The notes below the pieces were generated by a model. It was not told the origin of the DNA. It did not search any database and saw nothing but the letters and a program-made list of their open reading frames with translations. Positions 45,197-58,181 of a DNA stretch of 64,000 nt are shown one piece after another (position 1 is the first letter of the stretch; each line of letters begins with the position of its first letter). The position numbers and the translations under genes are program-made. Source of the DNA: Cyclospora cayetanensis (taxonomy: Eukaryota > Apicomplexa > Conoidasida > Eucoccidiorida > Eimeriidae); contig NW_020312723.1 of the NCBI RefSeq assembly GCF_002999335.1, forward strand, positions 1 through 64,000, given 5' to 3'.

Positions 45197-47158
45197 CTAC
45201 TCCACAATGGGTTGTGCGACAAGAGAGTCTGACGTGTTCGCCATCAGCAGAGGCAGCTTGTCTCGCTTCTGTTGCACTTGGTATCCAGAAATGCCAAACA
45301 CAACAAGCAAGATCTACACGGTTGGGAATACACATAAGCAGTCTGATTTTTTGTTCTACTGGAGACTTACCAAGACTGTGAAGTTTTCGATTGCAAAGTA
45401 ATCAAACTTGACTGAAAACACTCAAACTGCACGGTGGAAAGAGCGCTTCACGCGTCTGAGTGTGCGGTACCGGGAATATCGAAGAATCCGACAGGCTGAG
45501 CAAACGTATAAAGTGGATTCGACCATTAAACCATTCAGATATCTTGAGGTATGTAGCAGACATACTTCGAACGGCGTATTTAGAACAAATCCTTGCAAAG
45601 CGCACGGGTAGACTAACTGTGAAATGCCTAGTCCGGCGCAGACGCATGACGAAATAAAGTTCCTATTGACTCGCGGCGGTAGATCTTTGGCCTGAAAGAA
45701 GCATGCAGCAGTGATGACAACGGGCGAGTCACGTTTCTGAAGCGCGCCTACCTCGCTGCGTGCAACTTGCATGAAGAACCAGCAGGCAGCTGCAGTGGCT
45801 GTGGCGAGACCATCTGGTGCAGGAACTCGATGAACGAAGAAATATAGTACACTGTTTGTGCATAACAACTCACAGATTAGCTTTTGGATCATCGGGCTCA
45901 TGGTGGTGAATGTGGGTATAAGGCCCAGCAGACCGTAGCGGGAGCCGAACATGAATGCCTGCGACGGCGTCATCGCAACTGGCGTTTTGCGCTTCAAAAA
46001 ACCAGAGCTACCGTCATATTATCTGCAAGAGGATTTGTGCTGCGGGGCTATCGAGACAGCATTCAGTGGGCATTATATCTCACACAAGAGCGTTATGAAC
46101 AAGTAGTACGAGAAGAAGAGGATAATGCTCCTGCAAGTCAGCGGGATGTCATGCGTGGGAGTTGTTGAAACTTGAATGGCACTGACCATCCTGGGGGGCA
46201 ACGCAAATTAGCATAGGCCTTAACGCAGGAACTTTGTAGCTTCACTAACCAACAATTTGATCGAAGTAAATTGATCCCACTGAAGCACCGCAGAGTTGAT
46301 CCTTGCGCCTGTCACGGTTTCAAAGCGTCACTCACCAAGAGCCGCCAGAAGAAACAAAAATGAAAGGGGCAACCCAATAGTGGGGCTGCATGGCATACAG
46401 ATAGGTTAACAGCGCTTCATCAATCAGTTGCGTTCTGGCCTACCTGACACCGAAGTTGATGAAAGCCGCGACAGAGGCGTAGAAGGCCAACAAGCCGGCA
46501 GTCACCACGAGGAATCCCTTTTCCCACTATATATATATATATCGTGGGGTCTGCTTTCTTCAAGCCTGGAGTAGATCGTCAGCTTACCGAGGAGCTATTG
46601 GCAACAAACTACGAGTCCAGTGAAGAGACAACTTCATGTGAACAACGTTGTAGAGCAGATGGGGAGGAAGCTCACCGGAAGATAGAGGTAGCCCACGCCG
46701 AATGCCACACAGAATGCAACAAGGGTGTACATGTAAGGTTTATTTGTAAACTGCATGCCGCCGTTCGTTTGTTGGGACTCGGTTTCCTGAACTGCAGACG
46801 AGGTTGCTCCATCTGGTTTTGAGGGTGCGGCAGGAGGCTTCGGCTGGCCAATAACGCCTGCGTATGGCTCGATCGGGAGCCGCTCCTCCAGCTGAAGAAG
46901 CTCTTGATACAATGCTGGAGTTAGGGGAAGCGCGTTGCTGCGGGCTGCTATGATTCGACCTCGCAACTCGTTTGGATAATCTCGCATGGCAGCCACTTGC
47001 AGGAGCCCAAGAACGTTAAAAAAGGTTGGATAGTAGAGTTGCATCTTAAATAAAATGTGTTCGCGTTCATGGTATGCTAATTTTGCAAAGCTTTCCCATA
47101 ATCCTGAGCTGGTGTGCTCATGATGACTCAACAGACTCTGAGGTGTATGTGCAGTCAT
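45197..47158 (-). CDS. Multi-pass membrane protein, conserved-looking but not recognised
   Basis: Nine exons, about 387 aa: 47158-46676, 46526-46444, 46385-46332 (or 46336), 46130-46084, microexon 46022-46012, 45958-45752, 45691-45566, 45406-45371, 45313-45197. The N-terminal 130 residues are soluble (HEREHILFKMQLYYPTFFNV); then about six or seven hydrophobic segments follow, including YMYTLVAFCVAFGVGYLYLP, FLVVTAGLLAFYASVAAF, SIILFFSYYLFITLLYNM, FISSCVCAGLGISQLVYP and FTVLILLVVFGISGY, ending in a short hydrophilic tail. Introns are short, many of 53-60 nt. There are no amino-acid runs. The third exon's donor is ambiguous: GTGAGT is better but breaks the frame, GTGACG keeps it. If it fails, this could be two adjacent genes (47158 to about 46143, and 45973 to 45197). 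No family assigned. Confidence 0.6.
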
Positions 47159-47159
47159 G

Positions 47160-48445
47160 CGGCACTGAGGGGAACATCCACCTATATGCGAGCTACATCT
47201 CTTTTAGAAGGCCATGTAAAAGCTCTAGGTTGGGCTATCGTTCAATCATATCACTGAGAATATTCTGACCAAGTTGGGGAACGCCCTAAGATGTTTCAAC
47301 CTGCACCCAAAAAGCCGTCGAATGAGTCAAGTTCCATTTTACCAAGTCTTTATATTAGCTCTATTTATTTTGCGAAGACATGACCATCAAATATTTTTTG
47401 TGTGCACTCTCCATGATGCGTGCAACTACGGCAGTGAGGGCGCACTCGGGGTCAGTGCTTAGTCGGCCTGAAACACAACGATTCATAGGCAGAGGTGTCA
47501 ATTTAGCACTAAAGGTTGCACCACAGGCGATCCTGTGATAAGCCCTGACACGTTGGACAATCGAGGAGTCGGCCCGACCAGCGGAGCGTAGCAACATGCA
47601 TGCCTTTGCCCCACATGTTTAGAAGCTACTCTCTACCGTATAATTCCTTCCAAAGGGCTTCAGTTTTTTGAGTAGGCCCGTAGGACGCTTTAGCCAATGT
47701 TTTGAGCCCGGAAGCGCGCATATGCCTTTGGGAACCCACTGCAGTCGCTCACACATTTGCGGGAATGTCCACACCCATCCATCCACATGCTGGGCAGTGC
47801 TCCCTCACCCTATTTCCCTGTTTTTGTATTTTGCATGCATTAAGATTTCCTCCGCTATAGGCATTGCCCACAGAGGGCGAGGCGAGGTATTTCTGTCTTG
47901 TCTGTGCCGCCCAGGCAGCGCCTCTCCAGGCAGGCGGGCGCTCATCCTGTAGAACCATCTTTGGCCTACTTTCGCCTCTGGTACCTTGAGTGCTCATGGG
48001 GCTTCTTGCAGCTCTGCTTTAACGTCATTGCATCCGCCTTCCTCCGCAGCGGTCTGCAGGCTGCGCATCTGCAGTCCGTGGTCAGTTGCTCGTCAAAGGC
48101 ACATTGCTCGTTTCGTGCTTCTTTTCACGACGCACGCCAAACGCGACTCAGCCCCTTTTATAAGGCCTCGGGGCTTCGCTTGTTGCCCATTGAGCCCCTT
48201 GGCGGCTTGCTGCGAGCGCCGTTGCAAAAGGATGCCTACTCGGGTGCAGCGCCTCCCTGTGCAGCAAGGGGGCCCCTCTGAGCTCCGCGGCTTCCCGCTG
48301 CATCGCGGGAGGATGTGTTAGTCTGCACGGGCGCAACGGCGAGAAATGTCTGCCGGTTCGCTCCTCTCACTTTCCTAAAAAGGGGGCCTCCCGTGAAGTC
48401 TTGGGCTCGAAGGAGGTCCAGTGATCGGGGGCCCCCCCACACACA
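47160..48445. promoter_or_regulatory. Upstream region between divergent membrane-protein and zinc-finger genes
   Basis: 1.29 kb separating start codons at 47158 (minus) and 48446 (plus). Repeat-poor, with an A/T-rich left half. No gene or defined element seen; promoters of both genes are expected here. Confidence 0.45.
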
Positions 48446-51400
48446 ATGGCAATGGTCGCTCAAGATGAGGCCCCCGCCTCGTCTCCTGCTTCTCAGAGCC
48501 TCGAGGCTCAGTCTAGGGGCCCCCCCGAAAGACAAGTGACCCCTATGCTGGAGCGCATGCGCCAGCAGCTGCGGCTATACGGCCAGCTGCAGCAGCTCCT
48601 GCAGCAGCCCCTGGCGTCTTCTCCAAGCCAAGGCACGCCCCCCCCCCAGACAGCGTCGACTCCAGGCGCGCTCCAGCTTTCCGCTGCGTCTCTGCTGAGA
48701 CTTGCGGAGGTTCGCCGTCTGGCTTTGGCACTGGCTGCGACGAGACCTTCGCTTCTACTGGGAAACCTTCCCCAAACGCTGCAGCAGGGGTCCTCATCGT
48801 CACCGCAGATCCAACAGCAGCAACAAATGCAGCAGCAGCAACAAATGCAGCAGCAGCAACAAATGCAGCAGCAGCAACAAATGCAGCAGCAGCAACAAAT
48901 GCAGCAGCAGCAACAAATGCAGCAGCAACAAATGCAGCAGCAACAAATGCAGCAGCAGCAAATGCAGCAGCAAATGGAGACTGCGGAGCAGCCCGAGGCA
49001 ACACCTGCCTTGCATGCGCTAAGGGTCTTACAAGCCTTAAGTCACCAGCAGCACCATGGAGCTCACGCTGGAGCGAGATCCCCTTTTTTGCCCTCTCCTC
49101 CTCGAGGGGCCCCTCCTCAGCCGGCGCTGCAGCTCCCTGCAGGGTGGCCCGCGCAGACGCCGGGGGGCCCCCCCCCTTCGCAGCGATCTCCCCCCCCCGA
49201 GGGCCTCTTGAGGCCCCCCCGGGGGCCCCCGCCGCGTCCACCGCATTCTCGCTCGCTAGAAGAGCTAGCGGCAGAGTCGCTGCGGCTTTTGCAGCTGCTG
49301 CGAAGGCAGCGGCACGCCTCCAGAGTGGATGCCGTACAGCCCTTGACGCCTCCTGCTGGAGCAGAGCTTCCTTGGCACGCCCTTGTGCATGCAGAAACTG
49401 GACTGAACCAGCCCTGCTTCTCGGCTGGTGCGGCTCCTGCATCCTGCTCGCCGCAAGCAGTGCCTTCCTCCCCCCCCGCAAGGCTTCGCGTTCCTCCTTC
49501 GAGGCTCTTAGCGGGGCAGGGGAAAGCGCCGACCGGGGGGCCCCTCCCTGAGCGCGGCTCGGTTTCGAGGGCCCCCAAGGAGGAGACGCCGCCTCGGCCG
49601 TCGTCGGCGGGGGCCCCCCCCTCCCCTTCTCTCGAGACGGGGGCCCCTCGAAACGCAGCGGAAGCTCGCAGTCCGTCTCCGCGCAAGCGGGAGCTGCAGA
49701 AAGCCTTAGCCAGACGCCCCAAGAGGCCCCCCCAGGGCCCCGGGGGGCCCTCCAGGCCGAGGGCCCCCGCAGCGCGCGGCGGGGGCCCCCCCGGGGCAGA
49801 AGCGCTCGAGGCAGACGAGCCTGGCAAGTCGCCCTCTGTGACTTCCGAATCTGCGTCGGAAGGCAGCTGCAGCAACGAGGAGGAGCTGCTGGCGGCGGCT
49901 GCAGCTGCTGCAGCCGCCATCCCTGCGAAGACAGCCGCGGAGCTGCTGAGGGCCCCAGTGCTGCCTCTGCGTATCGAAGGGATGCATGCAGTGGGGGCCC
50001 CCCAGCTGCTCCAGAGCCGGCGCCACGCGCAGCGATTTGAATGCCCCCTCTGCGCCCCTGCCGCTTGGACCCCCGATTTGTACCTCCGCAATTACAAACA
50101 CTACGTCTCTTACCACTGGAGGCGTCGACGCTACTTGGGAGCCTTCGTATGCTTTCCGTGCAGACTGGTGAGCGCCTCCCCATCCTACGCATGCCTGTGT
50201 GCATGCACATCTATGTTTTCTTCCCTTTGGGCGATCCCGCTTGTGTTCAAGCGGGGGTAGAGCGGCTTTCTGCATCTCCCTTTTGCCAGCGCCGCTGCAC
50301 TAGCCCTGCTGCACTGCTCTGCACGAGGCCGCTACCAGCACGGCTCCTCTGTAGCTTCTAGGCGAGGCTGCTGGTTCCAGTTGCTTGTCGCACGCTGATG
50401 CATGCATCTGCTCGCGGGTTCTGTGCGCGGCGTGGGGGGCGGGCGGGGGCCCTGCAGGATCATTCTACGGAGTCGCCAAAAGCAGAAGAGCCAGCAGCAA
50501 CGCATGCAGCCTTCGCGCATGCAGGCCCCCTAGACACTGCAGCAGAAACAGTAGAAACAGCAGCAGCAGAAACAGTAGAAACAGCAGCAGAAACAGTAGA
50601 AACAGCAGCAGCAGAAACAGAAGTAGCAGCAGCAGCAGAAACAGAAGCAGCAGAAACAGAAGTAGCAGCAGCAGAAACAGTAGAAGCAGCAGCAGCAGAA
50701 ACAGTAGAAACAGCAGCAGAAACAGAAGCAGCAGCAGCAGAAACAGAAGCAGCAGCAGCAGAAACAGTAGAAGCAGCAGAAACAGAAGTAGCAGCAGAAC
50801 TATCCCTTAAAGGGTCTAATGGGGGCCCCCCCGCTGCCTCCGCTTTAGGGGTTGCAGCAGCTGGCAATGAATGCGACGCAGCGGCTTCCTGCAGGAAATC
50901 TTCACTTTCTTTGCGCTCGAATCCTCGAACACGTCGCTTTGCACTGAGTGTGCAGGGGCCCCAGCAGGCGGAAGGGCCTTATTCGGGAGGGGCCCCGGGG
51001 GGGGGCCCCCGTCGGGGGGCCCTTCCCGCCCCTCTTTGCCACTACCATTGCGCCATCTGCCCCTACGTTGACTCTTCGTTTTCCTCCCTCAAGAGGCATG
51101 TCAAGCAAGTGCATCCAGGCTCTGCGGCAGATCCTAAACTTGCGGCTCTTCGGCAAGATTTCCAAACGCCTGCATGCGACCCCCGGGCAGACTACTGGAT
51201 TGAACTGGTGCCAGCCCCCTTGGAGGAGCGGTTTCCCGATAGCGGCTCTCTTGAGGGCGTCTCTCGTGGCAGCGACTCCTCTGAGGGGCTGCTGCCTTTG
51301 GAGAAGCGTGCTCGAGGCATGCGTTGCTGCGCAGCGACGCAGCGTGCAGAGTCCGTTGCGCTGCTTGAGGAGGCAGCAAGGCACAGCCTGCCGCAGGCGG

Positions 51401-52662
51401 AGACTGCTGACGGCTGCAACCTCGCAGACGGGCTGTTGCGGCTTGAGTCTGGCGAGGGAGACGATGCCTCTGAGGCAGGAGGGGGGGGGAAGGAGCAACG
51501 GAGGGCTGCTGCTGCCGCTGCCGCTGCTGCTGCGGATTTCGCATCGGCAGCGGCGCAAAGCGGAGGGGCGTTGCACGAGCGGCGTGAAGCAGCGAAAGCG
51601 GCGCTGTCTGCGCAGGCCGGAGGGGGTGCTGCCGCGGCTAGAGGCCCCCCGGGGGCCCCCCCCCTCAAGAGCTGCCTCAGTGTGAGCACGCGCGACGGTG
51701 CCGCCGTGGCAGCGAGCACTCCGGGGGGCCCCCCCCTCCTGGGAGGAGCGCAGCAGCAGTCGCAGCCCGGCGAAGCTGCGCAGCAGCAGTCGCGGCGGCG
51801 TGTCGCCTTCGGGAGACGCGTTCGAGTGCGACTCGTAGACAAGGAGATCTCCATCATGGAGCAGCTTGGAGCCATGATGGGTAAGCCGCTTGGCGCCGAA
51901 GGCTGCTGTCGCTTGCGCAGTCGCCGCTGCTGCTTGCTGCAACGGCTCGTCGTCAGTCTCCCCGCCTTGGCCTTCCTGCTGCCTGCCTCTCCGCGTGCTG
52001 CTGCGTGTGTGTCTGTCAGTGGCTGCTGCAGACTTGGCACGCACGTGCTGCCTCCCGAACTTTTTCTTGTGGGTCTTTTCCCAATCGCGTGGCGCTGCGC
52101 AGGGCCAGTTTTTGGCAGTGTTTTGACGCGCGATGCCGTAGAGGGCCCCCAGCCGCAGAGGGGGGGGCCCCCTCCCTCCATGAGGCCCTTGACGGCACCC
52201 GCAGAGGATTTCTCCTCAAGGATTCTCGCAGAACCTCTGCCGAACGGAGAAGTTGCGCCTCCTCCCCTTGTGCCTGCGCCTTCAGCAGCCGCAGCAGCAG
52301 AAGCGGCGGCAGCGCCTGCCGAGGGGGATGCGCGTGCAGCCGCTCCTGCCCGAACTCTCCGATCTTCGCCGTACCCTCGGCGTGCGAGGGCCCCCGGAGG
52401 AGGGGCCCCTTCGCCGAGCGCCTCGTCAGCGGCGCTTCGGGTTCCGCCAAGAAAGAAGCACAGAACGAACTCGAGGCTTCCCGGGGCAGAGCGCGACGGC
52501 GTGGACGGCGAAGTTCAGACTGTGCAGCTCTTGCCAGGCAGTAAATGCGACGCAGTAGACGAGCTGCAGCAGGAGCTGCAGCCAGCCACTGAGGGCGTAT
52601 GTGGCCAGCAGGTGGTGTTTGAGGGTCGCTCAGAGGTGTCGCTTTTGGGGAGGGAACCGTAG
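48446..52662 (+). CDS. C2H2 zinc-finger protein with Met-Gln repeat and Pro/Ala-rich insertions
   Basis: Probably a nucleic-acid-binding protein; role unknown. Exons 48446-50167, 50458-51880 and 52103-52662 are phase-consistent (1,234 aa). Residues 1-120 contain helical Leu/Gln segments (MLERMRQQLRLYGQLQQLLQ); an MQQQQQ tract follows (48815-48975), then a long Pro/Arg/Gly-rich region. At the end of exon 1 is FECPLCAPAAW with a later H and CFPC, a zinc-binding-looking segment. Exon 2 opens with an ETVETAAAETVE repeat and carries a clear C2H2 finger, HCAICPYVDSSFSSLKRHVK plus QVHPG (Cys-x2-Cys-x12-His-x4-His). Further on, RRVAFGRRVRVRLVDKEISI looks conserved. The acceptor of exon 2 is weak in pyrimidines and its position is inferred from phase. 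Confidence 0.65.
48815..48975 (+). repeat. 15-bp tandem repeat CAGCAGCAACAAATG
   Basis: Six copies of a 15-bp unit encoding QQQQM, then four shortened 12-bp copies encoding QQQM, in exon 1 of the zinc-finger gene. Being a multiple of three, it can change copy number without shifting frame. Confidence 0.95.
50535..50800 (+). repeat. GAAACAG(C/T)AG(C/A) triplet-based repeat
   Basis: About 265 bp of GAAACAGTAGAAACAGCAGCA-type units encoding AETVETAAAETE repeats at the start of exon 2 of the zinc-finger gene. The period varies in multiples of three, keeping the frame. Confidence 0.94.
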
Positions 52663-53985
52663 GCTTGGCTTGCTCAGAATTTGATGCGAAAACAGGGGAT
52701 GCTGCACTAGCAGCAGGGGGCAGGCAGAAGCGAAAGCAGCGTCTGCAGGGGGAGAAAACGGACCGGAGTGCCAACAGCGCTTCCATAGTGACAGGGTGGT
52801 CGTAAAGGGGAGATCACTGGCAGCGTCGCGGGCAGAAGAGGGCCGAGTGGTCGAGGGGGGAGAAAAGGGGGCGGAGTGGAAGCGCCAGCGGAGGGGGGAG
52901 AAAAGGGGGGAAGTGTGGGGATTTGGGCGGGAGGGCGTGTGGCTCCGACAGCCACTCAAGAAGCGGAGAGAGCTGCAACTTAGTGTGGGCTGTGCACTCC
53001 TCCCCGTCGGTGGGCATTATGAAGCCGCGCGTTCAACGTGCGAACATTCATAGGGTTAGTTAGAATCCTCGAGCGCCTTAGAGGGCGTCACGTGGCTGCA
53101 TCCTCAGGCTCCTTCTAAACGCCGCCTCAGTGATTGTTTGCCTGCCCAGCGCACGTGCCTCCTCCTGCTGGCCCTTTCTAGGCTAGGGTTCGAAAGCTCG
53201 AGCTGCAGTGCGTGCACAGGCTTCCGGTAGAGGAGGCTTTGGGAGACTTGCGCAGTAGGAGGGCGGCAGCGTCCTTTGCAAGAATCCATCCACAAGGGGA
53301 GGCGAGGCAGAAGACAATAGGCAGCGGGCCGTTGTGAAGGGGCTTCCGCCTCCGCAGCGGCTGTTTTTTGGGGAGGTCCCCCTCTGCGAGAGAAGGGTCT
53401 GTCGACGCCGCTCTGCCGTCGGCAGAGACACGGTGGGAAAAGGCGCACAGTGCGAATCTTTGGCTGCCTTCCTTCGGCGACTCTCGAGGGGGCACGGGCT
53501 GAGAACGAAGGGCGTAAATATCTGCGAGGCGCAGTAAGCCTGGCTGCTTGCAGGTTTGCACGGGGCAGTCCGATAGATATTGGGGCATGCCCCTGCTGCT
53601 GCACGACGCAGGCGAATGCTCGAAACGGCTAGCTCGTAGTCTAGAAGAAACGGCCCCCCTCCTTTGCGGCGCAGAGAGAGCGGCAGCTGCACGACTCGCT
53701 AGTTGGTCGGCACTGGGAGGCACTTTATCGCAACGACGAACGAACGGGAGGCCCCTACTTTTCCCCCTCGCGTGTCTCTTTTCCTCGCCCCCTCCCTCTA
53801 CACTTCGCGCACTTGGGGAGAAGGCCCCTCGGGGGCTTGAGAGGGAACGACATGGAGCATCTGAGTCTGTGCGTGAGAGCAGCAGCGCCAGGGGTGGGCA
53901 AGGGCTTGTTACATGCTGCTGTAATTGGGTGGGCCCCGCCATTGCAGCAGCTGCCGGTCTAAGGCGCTGCACGGGGGCGCTCATA
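52663..53985. other. Intergenic stretch between zinc-finger and ataxin-2 genes, left part
   Basis: Overlapping open frames exist on both strands (for example 53178-54050 minus) because the DNA is GC-rich, but none shows domain-like content. It should contain the 3' UTR of the zinc-finger gene. Confidence 0.45.
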
Positions 53986-53990
53986 CAGCC

Positions 53991-54131
53991 GCAAGTGAGG
54001 CCTCTTACAGCAGCAAGTGAGGCCTCATACAGCAGCAAGTGGGGCCTCATACAGCAGCAAGTGGGGCCTCATACAGCCGCAAGTGGGGCCTCATACAGCC
54101 GCAAGTGAGGCCTCATACAGCCGCAAGTGAG
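53991..54131. repeat. 22-bp tandem repeat, six full copies
   Basis: Units of the form GCAAGTGAGGCCTCATACAG plus CA or CC, differing at two or three positions. It lies between the zinc-finger and ataxin-2 genes, about 600 bp beyond the ataxin-2 stop. Confidence 0.95.
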
Positions 54132-54719
54132 AGGGTGGACTTCCCGCCGTGCAGCAGCAGCAGCAGTGGCTGTGGAGTGTCGCCTTCCTGCCTGCAAGTG
54201 CGCTAACCTCAGCTGGAGGCGAGAAGAGGGCCCCTCATGGCCTCGACGGCTCTTTGAAGGGCGACGAGAGACAAGAGCAGCCGAAACTGCAGGCCGTTTT
54301 AGTTCGCCGTGCCCTCCAGTTACTGGAAGCTTTGTCTGAAAACTCTTGAACATCCAGAGCCCCTTTGCCTCAGCGCAGCTTTGATGGCTGCCCTGCTGTG
54401 TGTCGTGAGGCCTCTAGTGTGTGTCTGTGTCTGTGTCTGTGTGTGTATGTATGTCTACCTCCGTTCCGCCATCTACGCCGCTTCTTCGTCGAAACGAGCT
54501 AAATGTGGCTAATCTCAAGGAACCGCCACGCTTCCTCCTGCAGCCCAGCAACCACCACGCAGGCCGCTATCGCGCTGCAAAGCGACTGCTTTTCTCTGCA
54601 CTCCCCTGCAGCTGCCGCAGCAGCAGTTACGGCTATTGTACAGTGGGGTTGCCAACCCGCCTCAGGCAGCCTCCTCACTCGAGCGCGAACTCCCCAACTA
54701 CTGGACCTGCGCTTACCCC
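54132..54719. other. Intergenic stretch, right part
   Basis: No convincing gene; includes a short TGTGTCTG repeat at about 54415-54450. Likely the 3' untranslated region of the ataxin-2 gene. Confidence 0.4.
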
Positions 54720-55475
54720 TCAGGGGCATGCCAAGTCCAGGGGGGCCCCCCTCAGCGAAGTGCCGTTGCTGCCGCTTGGCTGCGGAGGCGGCGAGGGCCC
54801 ACTAGGGGCTTCTGCAGGGTCTGCAGGGGGCCCCCCTCCGGCTGACACCGGTGAGACAACGGCCACTGAGGGGTGAGGAGAGGGGATAGGAGTGGATGCT
54901 GCTCCAGGGGCACCCTGCCCTCCTCCGATCGAGGAGACGGTGCCATGGTGGTGCAGCAGCAGCTGCTGCTGCTGCTGCGCGCCTCCCCCAGGCACGAAGG
55001 GGCCGCCTCCACGCACGTGCATCTGCTGCTGCTGGTACTGCTGCTGCTGGTGCTGCGCAGAAAGCGAGACAGAAGCACAAGGAAGCATCCCCTCCAGCGT
55101 CGCGTTGCACACCCTCGAGGCAGCAAGGACCCCTCCGACCTCCTCCTGTGGCAGCAACTTCTGCTGCTGCTTCCCTGCTACCGCCTGCACTGCGCCGCGA
55201 AACTCACCCTGCTTCCATGAAGGCCAGCCTTGTGCGAGGGCCCCTTATGACCCCCGGGGGCCCCCCCGGGGCCCCCCCCTCCACGGCCTCCCAGGTGGGG
55301 AGACACCCCAGCGCCGCGTGGACCTTGCTGTGTGGGGGTAGGCGAGGAGGCTGCATCGTCAGACCCTGCAGCCTCTTGGTGCTGCTGCTGCTGCTGCTGA
55401 TGCGCGTTGGGAGACACCCCTCCCTGGTGCTGGTGCCTCGGCTGCTTGCCCGTGGACCCTAGATGCGATGCAGGG

Positions 55476-55523
<48 letters not shown>

Positions 55524-57822
55524 GGTTGTTGTTGTTCCTGCTGCTGCTGTGGGGGCCCCGCCGTGGCAACAGACAAAAGCGCATACGGGTGCCCGGGGGG
55601 CAGCTGGGGGGCCGCCGCGTACATCACGGGATAGGGCAGCGAGCCGGGGGCCCCTGGGGGGCCCCCTAAGGCGGCGTTCGGGAGGAGCAGCGGCTGTCCA
55701 AAGCCGAAGAGGGGAGACGTAGGGACTGACGGGCGGTGCAGCCGCACTGCACATGCAGCACAAAGGCGCCAGCCGCACCAACACACACACGACACACACC
55801 CACTGGCTCGCGCCCACACCAAAGGGTTCTCTTTCCCGAGGGGCAGACAGGGAGCACGTTCAGATTTTTGAAGGAAGAAGGCTAGGGTGGCTGCTTAGCC
55901 TACGGGGAAACGGAGGCGCCAGAGACCCCATGCCTTCCATGGAAGGAACGGCATAGGGAGATCCCGAGGGGGCGTCGCTCCATATTTCCGTGTAGGACTG
56001 CTCGCCTGCAGGAAGGAAAAACGCGGCGCATGCAAGCCTGAGCTCCTCCTCCAGCAGCCCTCAGCTTTGCGTGCGCTTTGGCAGCAGGGGAAAGGGTGCA
56101 AAAGGGGGAAGGGGGGCATGGCCATCCCCAGAGCAAGAAAGATGGCACCGCCTTCACAGCGCAGTCGAGAGAAGCGGCAACAGCGCAAGAAGAGACATCG
56201 AAGGGAGAAGGGAGGGGGGCGAAAGGGCACCTGCTGCCCCGCAAGAAGGCTGAAAAGGGCCTCCTCCGTCTCCCCACGGCGCTAACACCAGGCCCCAACA
56301 ACCCCACACACAGCGTTGCCGCTGCCAGCGAGACACGCCCCCCTCCCGCCTCCCGCCTCCCCCAAAACAAGGCACTCCCACATCTATGCACATGTTCCTT
56401 CACCTCCGCCAGTGTCGTGTCCAGATAAATATACATAAACATAAACATACATGTACATAAATATACATAAACATGTATATATATATATTAATATCCAGCG
56501 TCTCGAGCGACAAAATCGAAAATCCTCAAAGCTCACCAAGTGGCTCCCAATCGGGCCCAGAGACCTCAGGGGGGGCATGCTCCGTCAGAGCGCCGGCAAT
56601 AGAATTCAGAAAACTCCACAGCGTTGGACCGTGCAGAGGAGTGCCAGCGCGTCCCTTGCCCTTCTGCGACGTGTATGAAGAAAGACACACGCACCCGCAT
56701 GCAAAAAAAGCCCCATTCCGAGAAAAACGCGGCTTCGTGACTCGCCACGCGCGAACCTGCACACGCGCCTCTTTCCTCAGCAACAAAGCGGCGGCGGAAG
56801 CAACAGACCCCCCGCCCACTACGGTGAAGGCTTCGCACACCTGCTCATAAGGAGACGCAAAGGGCGAGAGCTTGAGGGGCCCCATGTGGCGTGGGCACCC
56901 CCCAGGGGCCCCCTGCTGGCCCACAGGGGCCCCCCCTCCCTGCTGCAGCACGGGTCGGAGGTGATGCGGAGGGGGCCCAGGCTGATGCTGAACCGTTCCA
57001 GGGGGCAGCACCGTATACGGCTGCATGCATGCGTCGAAAGCAAGCGCAAGCACACACGAAAAAAGAGGCGACTCTCAGAGAGATCCTCGGGTTTCCGCTC
57101 AGCCTGCATGCTGCTCCTTGGCTCGGGATTCTGCCTCTGCATGCGTCGAGGAAGCAAGCACTTTCCGAAGGCCATTTTTGCCCCCTATCGCGAGCGCATG
57201 GCTCTCTCCCTCTCTCCCCCTAACCGGCGGCTTCGACTCGCAAAAGAGGCGCACAAGAAGCACCGCCTTCCCCATCGCCCTGACCGTAACTTTCCGCCTC
57301 CCTCACAGACAGCAACAACACAGCCTCGTGTTAACTCCCTCTCCCCCTTGCCTTCACTATTCTCCCTCTCCCCCCTGCCTTCACTATTCTCCCTCTCCCC
57401 CCTGCCTTCACTATTCTCCCTCTCCCCCTTGCCTTCACTATTCTCCCTATCCCCTTTGACTCCTCCTCCCGCTCCTGTTCGCCGCTCTACACGGCCCTCC
57501 CCTCTTCTCCCTCCGCGTGTTCCCTTTCCGCCTCACCGGCATGCCCATGGGGTACCCCGCATGCGCAAAAGGGGGGCCCTCCGCCGGTCCAAAGGTGCCC
57601 CCCAGCGCAAGAGCCGTCGAATCCACCACAAGCGCTGCCTCGGAAGGATCTCCTAAGAGGCCCCCCGGAGTGGAGGGGCCCCGATACGCCTGAGGCGCAG
57701 CTCCCCCCGCACTCCCCGCCGATCCATACACCCCCAAAGGCGGAGGCGGCACATGCAAGGCGGGGGCCCCCCCTCCAGCGAGGGATTGCGGAGGAGGAGG
57801 AGCCCTTCCTGCTGCTGCAACC

Positions 57823-57854
<32 letters not shown>

Positions 57855-58143
57855 ACTGGTGCTGTTATTCTTGTCGGCTGCGTCTGACGCTCTGGCAGCG
57901 ACTCCCTGCAAAGGAGGGGGTCCTGGTGCCTGCTGGGGAATCCCCGCATTCTGTCGACTCATTCCATTCAACCCCGTGGCAGAGCTGCCTGCAGCAGCGA
58001 AGCGATAACTGGCAGCAGCGGCTGCTGCATGCGAGGAGGGAGTTGCGGGGGTAAAGCAGTTGGCGTGTGGGTTGAACTGGAAACACTTTTTCCCGCCGTT
58101 GCTCGAAGTAGGAGACGCCGCTGCCGCTGCTGTTGCCGCTTGT

Positions 58144-58181
<38 letters not shown>

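Noticed and set aside
48543..50210. 555-aa minus-strand ORF opposite the zinc-finger gene
   Set aside because: GC-rich shadow frame without motifs; the plus strand has zinc-binding residues and phase-consistent exons.
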